Source of the DNA: Brucella anthropi ATCC 49188
GTDB lineage: Bacteria > Pseudomonadota > Alphaproteobacteria > Rhizobiales > Rhizobiaceae
Reading direction: 5' to 3'
Assembly: GCF_000017405.1 (NCBI RefSeq)
Contig: NC_009667.1
Location: 744,001-808,000 of the forward strand
DNA: 64,000 bases
The position numbers and the translations under genes were made by a program. Numbering within the stretch: position 1 is the first letter of the stretch; every line of letters starts with the position of its first letter. Positions 28,189-39,629 of this stretch are shown piece after piece. The notes beneath the pieces are model-generated. The model was not told where the DNA came from, ran no database searches, and was given only the letters and a program-made list of their open reading frames with translations.

Positions 28189-28458
28189 TTAGCGGCGCAG
28201 GCCGAGACGGCCGATCAGCGCCTGGTAACGTGTCTGGTCGATGCCCTTGACGTAGTCAAGAAGGCGACGACGCTGCGAAACCAGCTTCAGGAGGCCGCGA
28301 CGCGAATGATTGTCATTCTTGTGGCCCTTGAAGTGTTCGGTGAGGTTGGCGATACGCTCGGAAAGAACGGCAACCTGTACTTCAGGAGAACCGGTGTCGC
28401 CTTCCTTGGTGGCGTATTCCTTGATAAGTGCTTGCTTGCGCTCAGCAGTAATCGACAT
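28189..28458 (-). CDS. rpsO: 30S ribosomal protein S15
   Basis: Primary 16S rRNA-binding protein of the platform, 89 residues, the family's normal size. The start at 28458 begins MSITAERKQ as in other S15 proteins, behind an AAGGGTG site; in-frame sequence upstream to 28554 is not conserved. Motifs: [15 protein letters not shown] and [16 protein letters not shown]. It lies between truB and pnp in the usual order. Confidence 0.98.
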
Positions 28459-28642
28459 CGTAACACCCTTTCTAGATGAGAGGAAAACCAGACGCCCGGG
28501 CCGGGATGTCGTCCAGCGCGGGCCATTTACACGATCTGACATGCTTTTACGCATGATCGATGAAGGGGCATATAGTGCAAAATTGGCGGGAACGCCAGTC
28601 TCAATTCAATTTGCCGCCTTATCGCGATCGTCTGACGAAACG

Positions 28643-29617
28643 TCAGCCCGTTGTGAAAACGCGCTTCGGTTTGAACTGTCCGTGCTCGATGTAACCGATG
28701 GCGAGCAGTTTTCCGCGTGTCGTGACACACGCTTCGTCTGCTTCCAGAGGCGCATCACGTCCGCGCAGGATCACCGGATTGCCAAGACGCACGCGTTGCG
28801 CCTGATCGTCGGTAAGCGGCACCTGCGGCAGACAGTCGAGAGCAGCTCCCGTATCGATGACCAATGCATCAATCGCCGAAAAGTCGCGACGCGGAGTGGG
28901 CTCTACGACATTGCCATCCTCATCCTTGGGCGGAAGCGGCGGCCAAGCCTGTTCAAGTTCTGCCAGTGTTACAGCGTCTTCTTCCGTGAACGGCGCAACT
29001 TCGATGCGGCGCAGCTCTGAAATGTGTCCGTAGCAACCGAGATCCCGGCCCATATCGCGTGCGAGAGAGCGCACATAGGTGCCCTTGGAGCATTCGACCT
29101 CGAACTCGGTGCGATCAGCATCCGGAATACCAACAATCTCCAGACGGTCAATCTCGACTTCACGGGAAGGTATCTCGACCGTCTCGCCTTCGCGGGCAAG
29201 ATCGTAAGCGCGCTCGCCATCGATCTTGATGGCGGAAAACTGCGGTGGAACCTGCGAAATGACACCGGTGTAGTTCGGCAGCAATGCCTCGACATCGGCG
29301 CGCGACGGGCGATTATCCGAGGTCTTGGTGGCAACACCTTCCAGATCGTCCGTTGAGCGTTCCTCGCCCCAGCTTACCGTGAAACGGTAGATCTTGGTTC
29401 CATCCATGACATAAGGCACGGTTTTGGTGGCCTCACCCAACGCTATGGGCAACATGCCGGAAGCAAGCGGATCAAGTGTACCGGCATGACCGGCTTTTTC
29501 GGCGTTGAACAGCCACTTGATCTTCGAGACCGCCTCGGTCGATCCCATCCCTTTCGGCTTATCGAAAATAACCCAGCCGGATATCGGACGACCTTTTTTC
29601 TTGCCCCGTCTTGCCAT
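28643..29617 (-). CDS. truB: tRNA pseudouridine(55) synthase TruB
   Basis: Makes pseudouridine 55 in the T-loop of tRNAs, 324 residues. The catalytic aspartate is Asp49 in [12 protein letters not shown]; the N-terminal [13 protein letters not shown] and the [15 protein letters not shown] segment are conserved. It starts three bases after the rbfA stop, so the two are co-translated in the infB operon. Confidence 0.97.
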   Translation of the reverse strand: MARRGKKKGRPISGWVIFDKPKGMGSTEAVSKIKWLFNAEKAGHAGTLDPLASGMLPIALGEATKTVPYVMDGTKIYRFTVSWGEERSTDDLEGVATKTSDNRPSRADVEALLPNYTGVISQVPPQFSAIKIDGERAYDLAREGETVEIPSREVEIDRLEIVGIPDADRTEFEVECSKGTYVRSLARDMGRDLGCYGHISELRRIEVAPFTEEDAVTLAELEQAWPPLPPKDEDGNVVEPTPRRDFSAIDALVIDTGAALDCLPQVPLTDDQAQRVRLGNPVILRGRDAPLEADEACVTTRGKLLAIGYIEHGQFKPKRVFTTG

Positions 29618-29620
29618 GCT

Positions 29621-30073
29621 TTATTCGTCTCCATTGCGGGAAGCCTTGTCTGCCTCCCGGTCTTCTTCATCGTCATGCCCAAGATCGCGGGCGACTTCCG
29701 GCGAGCGGAGCAGCGCATCGATCTTGGAAAAATTGTCAAAGCTCGTATCGGCCCGGAAGCGGAATTCCGGCATGTATTTCATCTGGCTGAGGCTTGGCGC
29801 CATGCGACCACGAATGAACTTTGCGTTTGCAGCCAGCGCCTTGATAACCGCTTGCGTGTCGGCGTTACCAAGCGGAGTGATGAAACAGGTCGCAATCTTG
29901 AGATCGGGCGACATACGCACTTCCGAGACGGAAATCACGGTATGGGCGATAAGATCGTCGCGAATTTCGCCGCGCTGAAGCACCTGCGCCAATGCGTGAC
30001 GCACCTGCTCGCCCACGCGAAGCTGGCGCTGGGAAAGGCCACCTGAGCCTTTTGGATCTGGAGAACGTGCCAT
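29621..30073 (-). CDS. rbfA: Ribosome-binding factor A
   Basis: KH-fold 30S maturation factor, 150 residues. Core segments: [39 protein letters not shown] and [18 protein letters not shown]. The start at 30073 (MARSPDPKG) gives the usual length; an extension to 30136 is not conserved in character. The C-terminus is acidic ([12 protein letters not shown]). It lies 181 bases after infB, past a terminator-like hairpin. Confidence 0.95.
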
Positions 30074-30218
30074 GGCTATATCCTCGATAAACAGCCGCCA
30101 ATCGGCATCCAGCCGCGAAGGACTGTCCGACAACATGACTACAAATTGGCAGGCGTAATAATACGCAACTTACCACAATCCAGCTGGGAGTCAGACCCTC
30201 TGGACCGGATAATGAAAA

Positions 30219-30244
30219 GCCGGGCCACCTCTCGGCAGCCCGGC
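30219..30244 (-). terminator. Terminator-like hairpin after infB
   Basis: GCCGGGC and GCCCGGC arms (7 bp) with a 12-base loop, followed on the minus strand by TTTTCATT. It stands between infB and rbfA, so it may only partly stop transcription. Confidence 0.6.
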
Positions 30245-30254
30245 GGGATAGTAC

Positions 30255-33149
<2,895 letters not shown>

Positions 33150-33192
33150 TACGTTTCCGTTTCCTTCGCGGCTCCGGCCGCTCTACTCGAGC

Positions 33193-33225
33193 TTTATCCA
33201 ACGTGACCGGGTCATGTTGGATAAA
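33193..33225 (-). promoter_or_regulatory. Stable hairpin in the ylxR-infB gap
   Basis: TTTATCCAACGTGAC pairs with GTCATGTTGGATAAA (15 bp, one G-U pair) around a CGG loop, 44 bases upstream of the infB start. No T run follows on the minus strand, so it is more likely an RNA processing or regulatory structure than a terminator. Confidence 0.5.
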
Positions 33226-33291
33226 ACTCCAGTCATCCGCCTCAACGCGCAATCCGATCCGGGGTCTGCCAGGCCCCTCCAGAGTTGCGCT

Positions 33292-33894
33292 CTAATCCAG
33301 GTCCGATGCGCTTTCACCGCGATAGCGATGCAACATAAGCGCCCGCTTTACGAACCCGGCCGCCGCCTTTCCTTCAAGTACGGCTGCATGTATCACATTT
33401 CCGCCCCCAAATGCCAAATCCATTTCTTCCCCCGTAAAAAGAGTGAAAGAAGGGATTTCCGGACCCTCCAGATGCACCACGGCACGGCGAGCCTGATCGA
33501 GCTTGCGTACGCCGTCGGCGGCGGCTTCCTTTGCGTGCAACACCATGGCGGCTGTCCCGGTGCGGATCGCCTGATCCACCTTGGTCGAGCCAGATACCAC
33601 AGCCCCGGCCTTGCGAGCCAGGGCGAGGCTGCCAAGGGCAGATTTCGTCAGCAACTGGTCCACCAGCGCGCCAAGATCCGCCTGCGGCGTTACACCTTCC
33701 TTCAGCGCCCGCGCAAAAAGCTTGCGCTTGACCGCTTCATCCACCAGACGGCGCTCGGCCTTGACCCAGCACCCCCTGCCCGGCAGAGTTCTTTTCAAGT
33801 CCGGCACCACGGAACCGTCGGGACCGGCCACGAAACGGATCAGATCATCGGCAGAACCGCTTTCGCGCGTGACGATACAGGTTCTGTCATTCAT
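33292..33894 (-). CDS. ylxR: YlxR (DUF448) and L7Ae-like fusion RNA-binding protein
   Basis: Two-domain protein of 200 residues in the nusA-infB operon. Residues 1-75 are a YlxR domain: RTCIVTRESGSADDLIRFV, PGRGCWV. Residues 95-190 resemble the YlxQ/L7Ae fold: LGSLALARKAGAVVSGSTKV and AIRTGTAAMVLHAKEA. In Bacillus these are separate neighbours (ylxR, ylxQ); here they are fused, a form common in alphaproteobacteria. The ATG at 33894 (MNDRTCIV) follows AGGAT, so the frame's extension to 34023 was not used. Probable RNA binding or a RNase P/ribosome role is inference. Confidence 0.88.
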   Translation of the reverse strand: MNDRTCIVTRESGSADDLIRFVAGPDGSVVPDLKRTLPGRGCWVKAERRLVDEAVKRKLFARALKEGVTPQADLGALVDQLLTKSALGSLALARKAGAVVSGSTKVDQAIRTGTAAMVLHAKEAAADGVRKLDQARRAVVHLEGPEIPSFTLFTGEEMDLAFGGGNVIHAAVLEGKAAAGFVKRALMLHRYRGESASDLD

Positions 33895-34065
33895 ATCCTG
33901 CTCCACGCGAACTCCAGTCTTGCCATATTGCGGTCTGCCCGCACGTCGGACGTAACGCGGGCGCTGTACCAGAGCATAAGCCCCACCACAACCCGGAACA
34001 TGTCCGAAACCTGAACTGGCCAATCAATTCGAATGAATGACGACCATTTTTCAGGGATGAATTGC

Positions 34066-34122
34066 AAGAGCCGCATAGCTTACGCCTGAATTACACCAGA
34101 CGTAAGAAGCCATGCGGCTCTT
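34066..34122 (-). promoter_or_regulatory. Long hairpin between nusA and ylxR
   Basis: AAGAGCCGCAT at 34066-34076 pairs with ATGCGGCTCTT at 34112-34122, and the inner GCTTACG partly pairs with CGTAAG. The T run lies on the plus strand side, not after the hairpin as read from nusA, so it is not a simple nusA terminator. A processing or antitermination role is possible. Confidence 0.45.
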
Positions 34123-34139
34123 TTTATTCCGGCCGCTTC

Positions 34140-35747
34140 TTAGGAAGCAGCTTCCTCTTCACCGACTTCGGCTTCTTCTTCCTGTGCCGATGCCAGTTCT
34201 TCTTCCGTGATCCATCCTGCCTTCAAACGCGCAGTCAGGACCATCTGTTCCGCATCGACGCGCGAAACATCGAAGGAAGAGAAGATACCGCTATGAGCGA
34301 CGGTTTCACCGTCCTTGCGTTCACGCCAGCCGACCAGATCATCGACGGCATAGCCGGCAAAGTCTTCCATCGTCTTGACGCCGTCTTCACCGACAGCCAC
34401 GAGCATTGCCGTGGTGATACCCGGCAGTTCGCGCAGTTCGTCTTCGACGCCCAGTTCCTTGCGGCGATCATCCTGTTCGCTCTCGATGCGATCCAGATAT
34501 TCGCGGGCACGTTCCTGGATTTCGCCAGCCGTATCCTCATCGAAACCATCGATGGAGGCGATTTCGCCCGGCTCGACATAGGCCAGTTCTTCAACAGATG
34601 CGAAACCTTCAGAGGCCAGAACCTGACCAACCATCTCGTCAACGTTGAGGGCATCCATGAAGAGCGTCGAACGCTCGGTGAATTCCTTCTGGCGACGTTC
34701 GGATTCTTCGTCTTCCGTCAGGATGTCAATGTCCCAGCCGGTGAGCTGGGAAGCAAGGCGCACGTTCTGACCGCGACGACCGATTGCAAGTGATAGTTGG
34801 TCATTCGGAACGACAACTTCAATACGTTCAGCATCTTCATCGAGAACAACCTTGGCAACTTCCGCTGGCTGAAGCGCGTTGACGATGAAGGAAGCAGCGT
34901 CTGGCGACCACGGAATGATGTCGATCTTTTCACCCTGCAGTTCGCCCACAACGGCCTGAACGCGGGAGCCACGCATACCGACGCAGGCGCCGACCGGATC
35001 GATGGACGCATCACGCGACACGACGGCAATCTTGGCGCGGGAACCCGGATCGCGGGCAACCGACTTGATTTCGATGATGCCGTCATAGATTTCCGGCACT
35101 TCCATGGTGAAGAGCTTCGCCATGAAGGACGGATGGGTACGCGACAGGAAAATCTGCGGGCCGCGCTGTTCGCGACGCACATCGTAGACATAGGCGCGGA
35201 TGCGGTCACCATAACGGAAAGCTTCACGCGGGATCAGCTCATCGCGGCGCACGATGGCTTCGCCACGACCGAGATCGACAATCACATTGCCATATTCGAC
35301 GCGCTTGACGGTGCCGTTGACGATCTCACCAACGCGATCCTTGTATTCGTCATACTGGCGGTCACGCTCGGCTTCGCGCACTTTCTGCACGATGACCTGC
35401 TTTGCCGACTGGGCAGCAATACGGCCGAAATCCATCGGCGGCAGCTGATCGGCGATGAAGTCGCCGACCTGTGCGTCCGGGTTGCGATCGCGCGCGGTGA
35501 AGAGCGAAATCTGCGTCGCGTAATCCTCGACATGCTCGACGACTTCGAGCAGGCGCTGCAGCTTGATCTCGCCGGACTTCGCATTGATGTCCGCGCGGAT
35601 GTTGCTTTCCTGGCCGTAACGCGAACGCGCCGCCTTCTGGATCGCATCGGCCATGGCCGCAAGAACGATCTCGCGGTCGATCGACTTCTCGCGTGCGACC
35701 GCATCGGCGATCTGCAGAAGCTCCAGCCTGTTAGCACTGACTGCCAT
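34140..35747 (-). CDS. nusA: Transcription termination/antitermination factor NusA
   Basis: RNA polymerase-binding elongation factor, 535 residues. N-terminal polymerase-binding domain (ANRLELLQIADAVAREK), S1 domain (VGEIVNGTVKRVEYGNVIVDL split), two KH domains (DPVGACVGMRGSRVQAVV; LAIGRRGQNVRLASQLTGW), and C-terminal acidic repeats with helix-hairpin-helix character (LPGITTAMLVAVGEDGVKT). The tail is Glu-rich. Follows rimP by 53 bases. Confidence 0.98.
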   Translation of the reverse strand: MAVSANRLELLQIADAVAREKSIDREIVLAAMADAIQKAARSRYGQESNIRADINAKSGEIKLQRLLEVVEHVEDYATQISLFTARDRNPDAQVGDFIADQLPPMDFGRIAAQSAKQVIVQKVREAERDRQYDEYKDRVGEIVNGTVKRVEYGNVIVDLGRGEAIVRRDELIPREAFRYGDRIRAYVYDVRREQRGPQIFLSRTHPSFMAKLFTMEVPEIYDGIIEIKSVARDPGSRAKIAVVSRDASIDPVGACVGMRGSRVQAVVGELQGEKIDIIPWSPDAASFIVNALQPAEVAKVVLDEDAERIEVVVPNDQLSLAIGRRGQNVRLASQLTGWDIDILTEDEESERRQKEFTERSTLFMDALNVDEMVGQVLASEGFASVEELAYVEPGEIASIDGFDEDTAGEIQERAREYLDRIESEQDDRRKELGVEDELRELPGITTAMLVAVGEDGVKTMEDFAGYAVDDLVGWRERKDGETVAHSGIFSSFDVSRVDAEQMVLTARLKAGWITEEELASAQEEEAEVGEEEAAS

Positions 35748-35800
35748 TGGACTCTCCTTGGTGTCGCACCCGGCTCCTCTAGATGCCGGACGCCAGAAAC

Positions 35801-36475
35801 TTATTCTTTATCTTCAGCTTCGCCCGATGCGGTTTCATCGGACTGCTCGCCCGCTTCTTCGCTACCGAGGTCGTCACCGGGAATGCGGCCTTCGCGCAGA
35901 GCCTTGTCCTTGCGCAACGCATCGCGGATCAGGTCATCGGTCAGCACGAGGCGTGCATCAGAAATCAGATCGAATGGAATGCGCACGACAGGTTCGCTGC
36001 CGTAGGAAATCTGGTCGCTTTCGATCACGACCGATTCCGCATCCCCCAGGACGATGCGGCCGCGGAATTTCTTGCGGCCTTCGTGCACGACGGAGGTTTC
36101 CACCTTTGCGATGTGACCGGCCCAATCGGCAAAGTCCGACTTGCGAACCAACGGGCGGTCGATACCGGGAGACGAAATCTCCAGATGGTATTTTCCACTG
36201 ATGGGATCTTCCACGTCGAGAACCGGGGCAACCGTACGGCTGACCAGTTCGCAGTCATCGACCGTCATCGTGCCATCGGGACGTTCGGCCATGATCTGCA
36301 AGGTCTGGCCATTGAGCCCCGAAAGGCGCACGCGTACCAACCGAAAGCCCAGCGTATTGATGACGGGCTCGATGATGGAAGCCACTTTCGCATCAATACC
36401 CGTCTCGCGAATGATGCGTTCATCCGCGCCTGCTGCGAGCGTTTCTGCTTCGTTTGCCTGAACCTGTTCCGTCAA
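35801..36475 (-). CDS. rimP: Ribosome maturation factor RimP
   Basis: 30S assembly factor, 224 residues, with both RimP domains: [38 protein letters not shown] and the signature [14 protein letters not shown]. The C-terminal 40 residues are an acidic extension ([13 protein letters not shown]), usual in alphaproteobacteria. First gene of the leftward rimP-nusA-ylxR-infB-rbfA-truB series. Confidence 0.96.
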   Translation of the reverse strand: MTEQVQANEAETLAAGADERIIRETGIDAKVASIIEPVINTLGFRLVRVRLSGLNGQTLQIMAERPDGTMTVDDCELVSRTVAPVLDVEDPISGKYHLEISSPGIDRPLVRKSDFADWAGHIAKVETSVVHEGRKKFRGRIVLGDAESVVIESDQISYGSEPVVRIPFDLISDARLVLTDDLIRDALRKDKALREGRIPGDDLGSEEAGEQSDETASGEAEDKE

Positions 36476-36531
36476 CCTAAAAACCTTTCAAAAGGCCGGA
36501 AAGCCCCTTCAAGTTAGCCGTAAGTAACAAA

Positions 36532-36559
36532 AAAGAGCGGGACCGGGTGGACCCACTCT
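36532..36559 (-). terminator. Terminator of trmB
   Basis: AAGAGCGGG and CCCACTCTT form a stem (8 of 9 pairs) 100 bases after the trmB stop, followed on the minus strand by TTTTTTG. It separates the metK-trmB unit from rimP. Confidence 0.8.
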
Positions 36560-36659
36560 TGTTCAAACGACCAAGAATTTGAGACTTATATACCAGCGGA
36601 AGCGGATTTTTTCAAGACCGCTTCTGCTGTTCGATTCATTCCGTTCGCTGCTGGTAGCT

Positions 36660-37361
36660 TCAACGACGGATGAAGGTCAGATAGGCTGCACGGCGTCCTT
36701 CGCGAAAAGCCTTTGCCTCATAGCGCGTGCCAGGCCAGCCTTCATAGGCGTGGTTCCAGTCGGACGGGCCTTCTGCCTGCCAGTCGAATGCAGGATGACG
36801 GCGACAATGCTGGAGCGTCCAGTTGACATAATGTTCAATGTCGGAAGCAAACCTGAATTTTGCGCCGGGTTTCAGGACACGGGCGAAGCGGTCGAGATTG
36901 GCATCGCTGACGAAACGGCGCTTCCAGTGGCGACGCTTGTGCCATGGATCGGGATAGAAGAGATCGATACCCGACAAGGAAGCATCCGGTAGCCAGTCCA
37001 AAACCGCTGTTGCATCCTCGTCGTAGAGACGCAGATTCGATCGCGGTTCGCCATCCAATGCCGCCAGCATCTTGGCCATGCCGTTGATGAAAGGCTCGAC
37101 GCCAATGAAACCCGTTTGCGGATAACGGCCTGTCTCATGGTGCAGGTGCTCACCGCCGCCAAAACCGATTTCCAGACGCACTGCATCGACCTTCGCTTCA
37201 AAGAGCGTGCGCAGATCCTGTGGCGCCGGGTTTTCGACGTTGATCTTGAGGCGGGGCAGAAGATCTTCGAACAGGTTCTTCTGGTGGCTTCGCAAAGGCT
37301 TGCCGTGGCGACGGCCGAAGAAATTTCCGGCACCGCGCAGAGGATGAGATTCTTCGGTCAT
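36660..37361 (-). CDS. trmB: tRNA (guanine(46)-N7)-methyltransferase TrmB
   Basis: SAM-dependent enzyme making m7G46 in tRNA variable loops, 233 residues. The SAM site [19 protein letters not shown], the [18 protein letters not shown] catalytic segment and the C-terminal [14 protein letters not shown] are all conserved. Downstream of metK by 188 bases, with a repeat and a hairpin between. Confidence 0.96.
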   Translation of the reverse strand: MTEESHPLRGAGNFFGRRHGKPLRSHQKNLFEDLLPRLKINVENPAPQDLRTLFEAKVDAVRLEIGFGGGEHLHHETGRYPQTGFIGVEPFINGMAKMLAALDGEPRSNLRLYDEDATAVLDWLPDASLSGIDLFYPDPWHKRRHWKRRFVSDANLDRFARVLKPGAKFRFASDIEHYVNWTLQHCRRHPAFDWQAEGPSDWNHAYEGWPGTRYEAKAFREGRRAAYLTFIRR

Positions 37362-37408
37362 ATTTTATCCGTCGGCATCATATCGGTGTTCTATTTATTT
37401 GTTTTGAC

Positions 37409-37452
37409 GCGCATCTAGCCCGAAAACCGTTTCACACTTTTCGGGATGCGCT
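37409..37452. repeat. Palindromic intergenic repeat, copy 3
   Basis: GCGCATC...GATGCGC outer arms and CCGAAAA...TTTTCGG inner arms; preceded by CTATTTATTTGTTTTGAC, the T-rich linker of the composite element. It lies between trmB and metK. Confidence 0.85.
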
Positions 37453-37464
37453 CCAATAACAGAA

Positions 37465-37487
37465 GAGCGCGATCCAAGACCGCGCTC
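37465..37487 (-). terminator. Terminator-like hairpin after metK
   Basis: GAGCGCG pairs with CGCGCTC (7 bp, 9-base loop) about 60 bases past the metK stop; the minus strand continues TTCTGTTATT. Confidence 0.55.
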
Positions 37488-37549
37488 CTCGAAAATCGTC
37501 GGGACACATAACGCCAAGCGGCTTGCGATGCAACTTTCCGCCAGGAAAG

Positions 37550-38812
37550 TTACGCCACCGCGGCCTTCAGAGCCTTGGTCAGGTCCGTCTTCTCCCAGGA
37601 GAAAGAACCGTCACGGCCCGGTTTGCGGCCGAAATGACCGTAAGACGAGGTCTTGGCATAGATCGGCTTGTTGAGGTCGAGATGCTTGCGGATGCCGGTC
37701 GGCGACAGGTCCATGACCTCGCGAAGCGCTTCTTCGACCGCAGATTCGGCCACCTTGCCGGTGCCATGCAGATCGACATAAACCGAAAGCGGCTGTGCCA
37801 CACCAATGGCATAGGAAAGCTGGATCGTGCAGCGGTCGGCAAGACCTGCAGCAACGACATTCTTGGCGAGATAGCGCGCGGCATAGGCGGCGGAGCGATC
37901 CACCTTGGTCGTGTCCTTGCCCGAAAATGCGCCGCCGCCATGCGGAGCGGCGCCGCCATAGGTATCCACGATGATCTTGCGGCCAGTCAGACCAGCATCG
38001 CCGTCCGGTCCGCCGATGACGAACTTGCCGGTCGGATTGATGTACCAGTTGCAAGTGGCTGCGATCGGAAGCTCGCCGAGTGCATCACGGATATAAGGCT
38101 CGACAACTGACCGAACCTTTTTCGAATCCCAGCTCGCATCCATATGCTGTGTGGATAGAACGATCTGCGTGACCTCAGCGGCCTTGCCGTTCTCGTAACG
38201 CACGGTGACCTGGCTCTTGGCGTCGGGGCCGAGTTTGCCTGCATCGCCTTCACCCTTGTGACGGGCTTCGGAGAGCTTTTCGAGAATCTTGTGCGAATAA
38301 TAGATCGGGGCCGGCATGAGGTCCGGGGTTTCGCGGCAAGCATAACCGAACATGATGCCCTGATCGCCTGCACCTTCTTCGCCCTGACGATCGGCGGCGT
38401 TGTCCACGCCCTGCGCGATATCGGCGGACTGCGGATGCAGAAGCACGTCGATCTTCACCGTCTTCCAGTTGAAACCGTTCTGCTCGTAACCGATTTCCCG
38501 GATCGCCTTGCGGGCTGCCGACCGGAAACGCGAAGGATTAATCAGCGGATGTCCTGCAGCATCATGGGCGACAGTGCCGTCCTTATTCTTCTTCAGGAAC
38601 GTATCCGGCACGCGCACTTCGCCGGCAATGACCACCCGATTGGTGGTGGCAAGCGTTTCGCAGGCAACACGGACAGACCAGGGATCAACGCCGGTGCGAC
38701 GCGCTTCCTTATAGATCATGTCCACGATTTCATCGGAGATGCGGTCGCAAACCTTGTCCGGATGTCCTTCGGACACAGATTCGCTGGTGAAGAGATAAGA
38801 ACTGCGCGACAC
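37550..38812 (-). CDS. metK: S-adenosylmethionine synthetase
   Basis: Makes SAM from methionine and ATP, 420 residues; Escherichia coli MetK is 384, and the alphaproteobacterial form is longer. N-terminal [18 protein letters not shown] with the ATP/Mg site, [10 protein letters not shown], and the P-loop-like [19 protein letters not shown] are present. The start is GTG at 38812, six bases after AGAGGGG, so an in-frame ATG at 38863 was rejected. The leader holds a probable promoter and two small hairpins. Downstream of the praR-like gene. Confidence 0.96.
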   Translation of the reverse strand: MSRSSYLFTSESVSEGHPDKVCDRISDEIVDMIYKEARRTGVDPWSVRVACETLATTNRVVIAGEVRVPDTFLKKNKDGTVAHDAAGHPLINPSRFRSAARKAIREIGYEQNGFNWKTVKIDVLLHPQSADIAQGVDNAADRQGEEGAGDQGIMFGYACRETPDLMPAPIYYSHKILEKLSEARHKGEGDAGKLGPDAKSQVTVRYENGKAAEVTQIVLSTQHMDASWDSKKVRSVVEPYIRDALGELPIAATCNWYINPTGKFVIGGPDGDAGLTGRKIIVDTYGGAAPHGGGAFSGKDTTKVDRSAAYAARYLAKNVVAAGLADRCTIQLSYAIGVAQPLSVYVDLHGTGKVAESAVEEALREVMDLSPTGIRKHLDLNKPIYAKTSSYGHFGRKPGRDGSFSWEKTDLTKALKAAVA

Positions 38813-38836
38813 GGGTAACCCCTCTTGAAAATCCAA

Positions 38837-38898
38837 CGGAGAATATCTCCGCCATGGAAACACAGTAGCGCCCGGAACAGGCTTTCAGCGTTCCGGGC
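38837..38898 (-). promoter_or_regulatory. metK leader with two hairpins
   Basis: GCCCGGAA at 38870-38877 pairs with TTCCGGGC at 38891-38898 (13-base loop), and CGGAGAATATCTCCG at 38837-38851 is a small palindrome just before the ribosome binding site. No known SAM riboswitch class was recognised. A regulatory leader is possible but unproven. Confidence 0.4.
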
Positions 38899-38907
38899 AC
38901 GGTAATG

Positions 38908-38936
38908 TGTTAGCGAAGTTGGGATTAAACCGTCAA
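38908..38936 (-). promoter_or_regulatory. Probable sigma70-type promoter of metK
   Basis: On the minus strand, TTGACG (38936-38931) and CTAACA (38913-38908) are separated by 17 bases. Transcription would start just before the 38870-38898 hairpin. Confidence 0.4.
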
Positions 38937-39027
38937 TGCATATTCTTGTTGCGACAGCGCATCAGCGGGAAAATTCATTCCGGATGGCATTTTCTGCCTG
39001 TTCAGGCACTGTAAATCGCAAAAACCG

Positions 39028-39049
39028 GCGGGACATGTCTATGTCCCGC
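39028..39049 (-). terminator. Terminator of the PraR-like gene
   Basis: GCGGGACAT and ATGTCCCGC form a perfect 9-bp stem with a 4-base loop, 27 bases past the stop; the minus strand then reads GGTTTTTG. Confidence 0.85.
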
Positions 39050-39076
39050 GTCTGCTGCACTTTTCGAGATATGAAA

Positions 39077-39484
39077 TCAGTCAGCGTCCGCAGCGAGCGA
39101 CTTCACGAGATCGATGATCTTGCGGCGCACTTTCGGATCTGAAATTTTCGTGAAGGCGCGGGTCAGCTGAACACCTTCGTTGGAATTCAGGAAATCGACC
39201 ACATAGGTTGCTTCATTGTCTTCCGCAAAACCGGCCTGGTTCGAGGAACCTGGTGCGTCTTCAAAAAAGAAGGAAACCGGGACATTGAGAATTGCCGAGA
39301 TCGCCTGAAGGCGGCTTGCACCGACGCGGTTGGTGCCTTTCTCGTATTTCTGGATCTGCTGAAACGTAATTCCAAGGCTTTCGCCAAGTTTTTCCTGACT
39401 GAGGCCCAGCATGTTACGGCGAAGACGGATGCGGCTGCCGACATGCACGTCAATTGGGTTGGGCTTCTTTTTATTCTCAATCAT
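39077..39484 (-). CDS. praR: Cro/CI-type HTH regulator, PraR/PhrR-like
   Basis: DNA-binding protein of 135 residues with one HTH domain (SRIRLRRNMLGLSQEKLGES, FQQIQKYEKGTNRVGASRL) and a C-terminal part with VQLTRAFTKISDPKVRRKI. It sits between lnt and metK. In rhizobia a gene of this type beside lnt (actA) is known as phrR/praR, which affects acid response, quorum sensing and biofilm; the name here is by that synteny and the fold. It has its own strong terminator. Confidence 0.75.
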   Translation of the reverse strand: MIENKKKPNPIDVHVGSRIRLRRNMLGLSQEKLGESLGITFQQIQKYEKGTNRVGASRLQAISAILNVPVSFFFEDAPGSSNQAGFAEDNEATYVVDFLNSNEGVQLTRAFTKISDPKVRRKIIDLVKSLAADAD

Positions 39485-39629
39485 ACAACTGTCACTCCTC
39501 GCAGCTGCGAGCTTCCATTCATGCTCTGTTCATCTGAACAGCGATAACAATAAGTTTTGGGAGGTAGTCTGACGATTTTCCGCAAAAACCGTCGCCGCCG
39601 CGCCATAACATCGTAACAATATTAGTCTG

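Noticed and set aside
34797..36005. 402-codon open frame opposite nusA and rimP
   Set aside because: Antisense shadow; no ribosome site and no domain.
38813..39000. SAM-II or other known SAM riboswitch before metK
   Set aside because: The conserved pseudoknot sequences of the known classes were not found; only simple hairpins are present.
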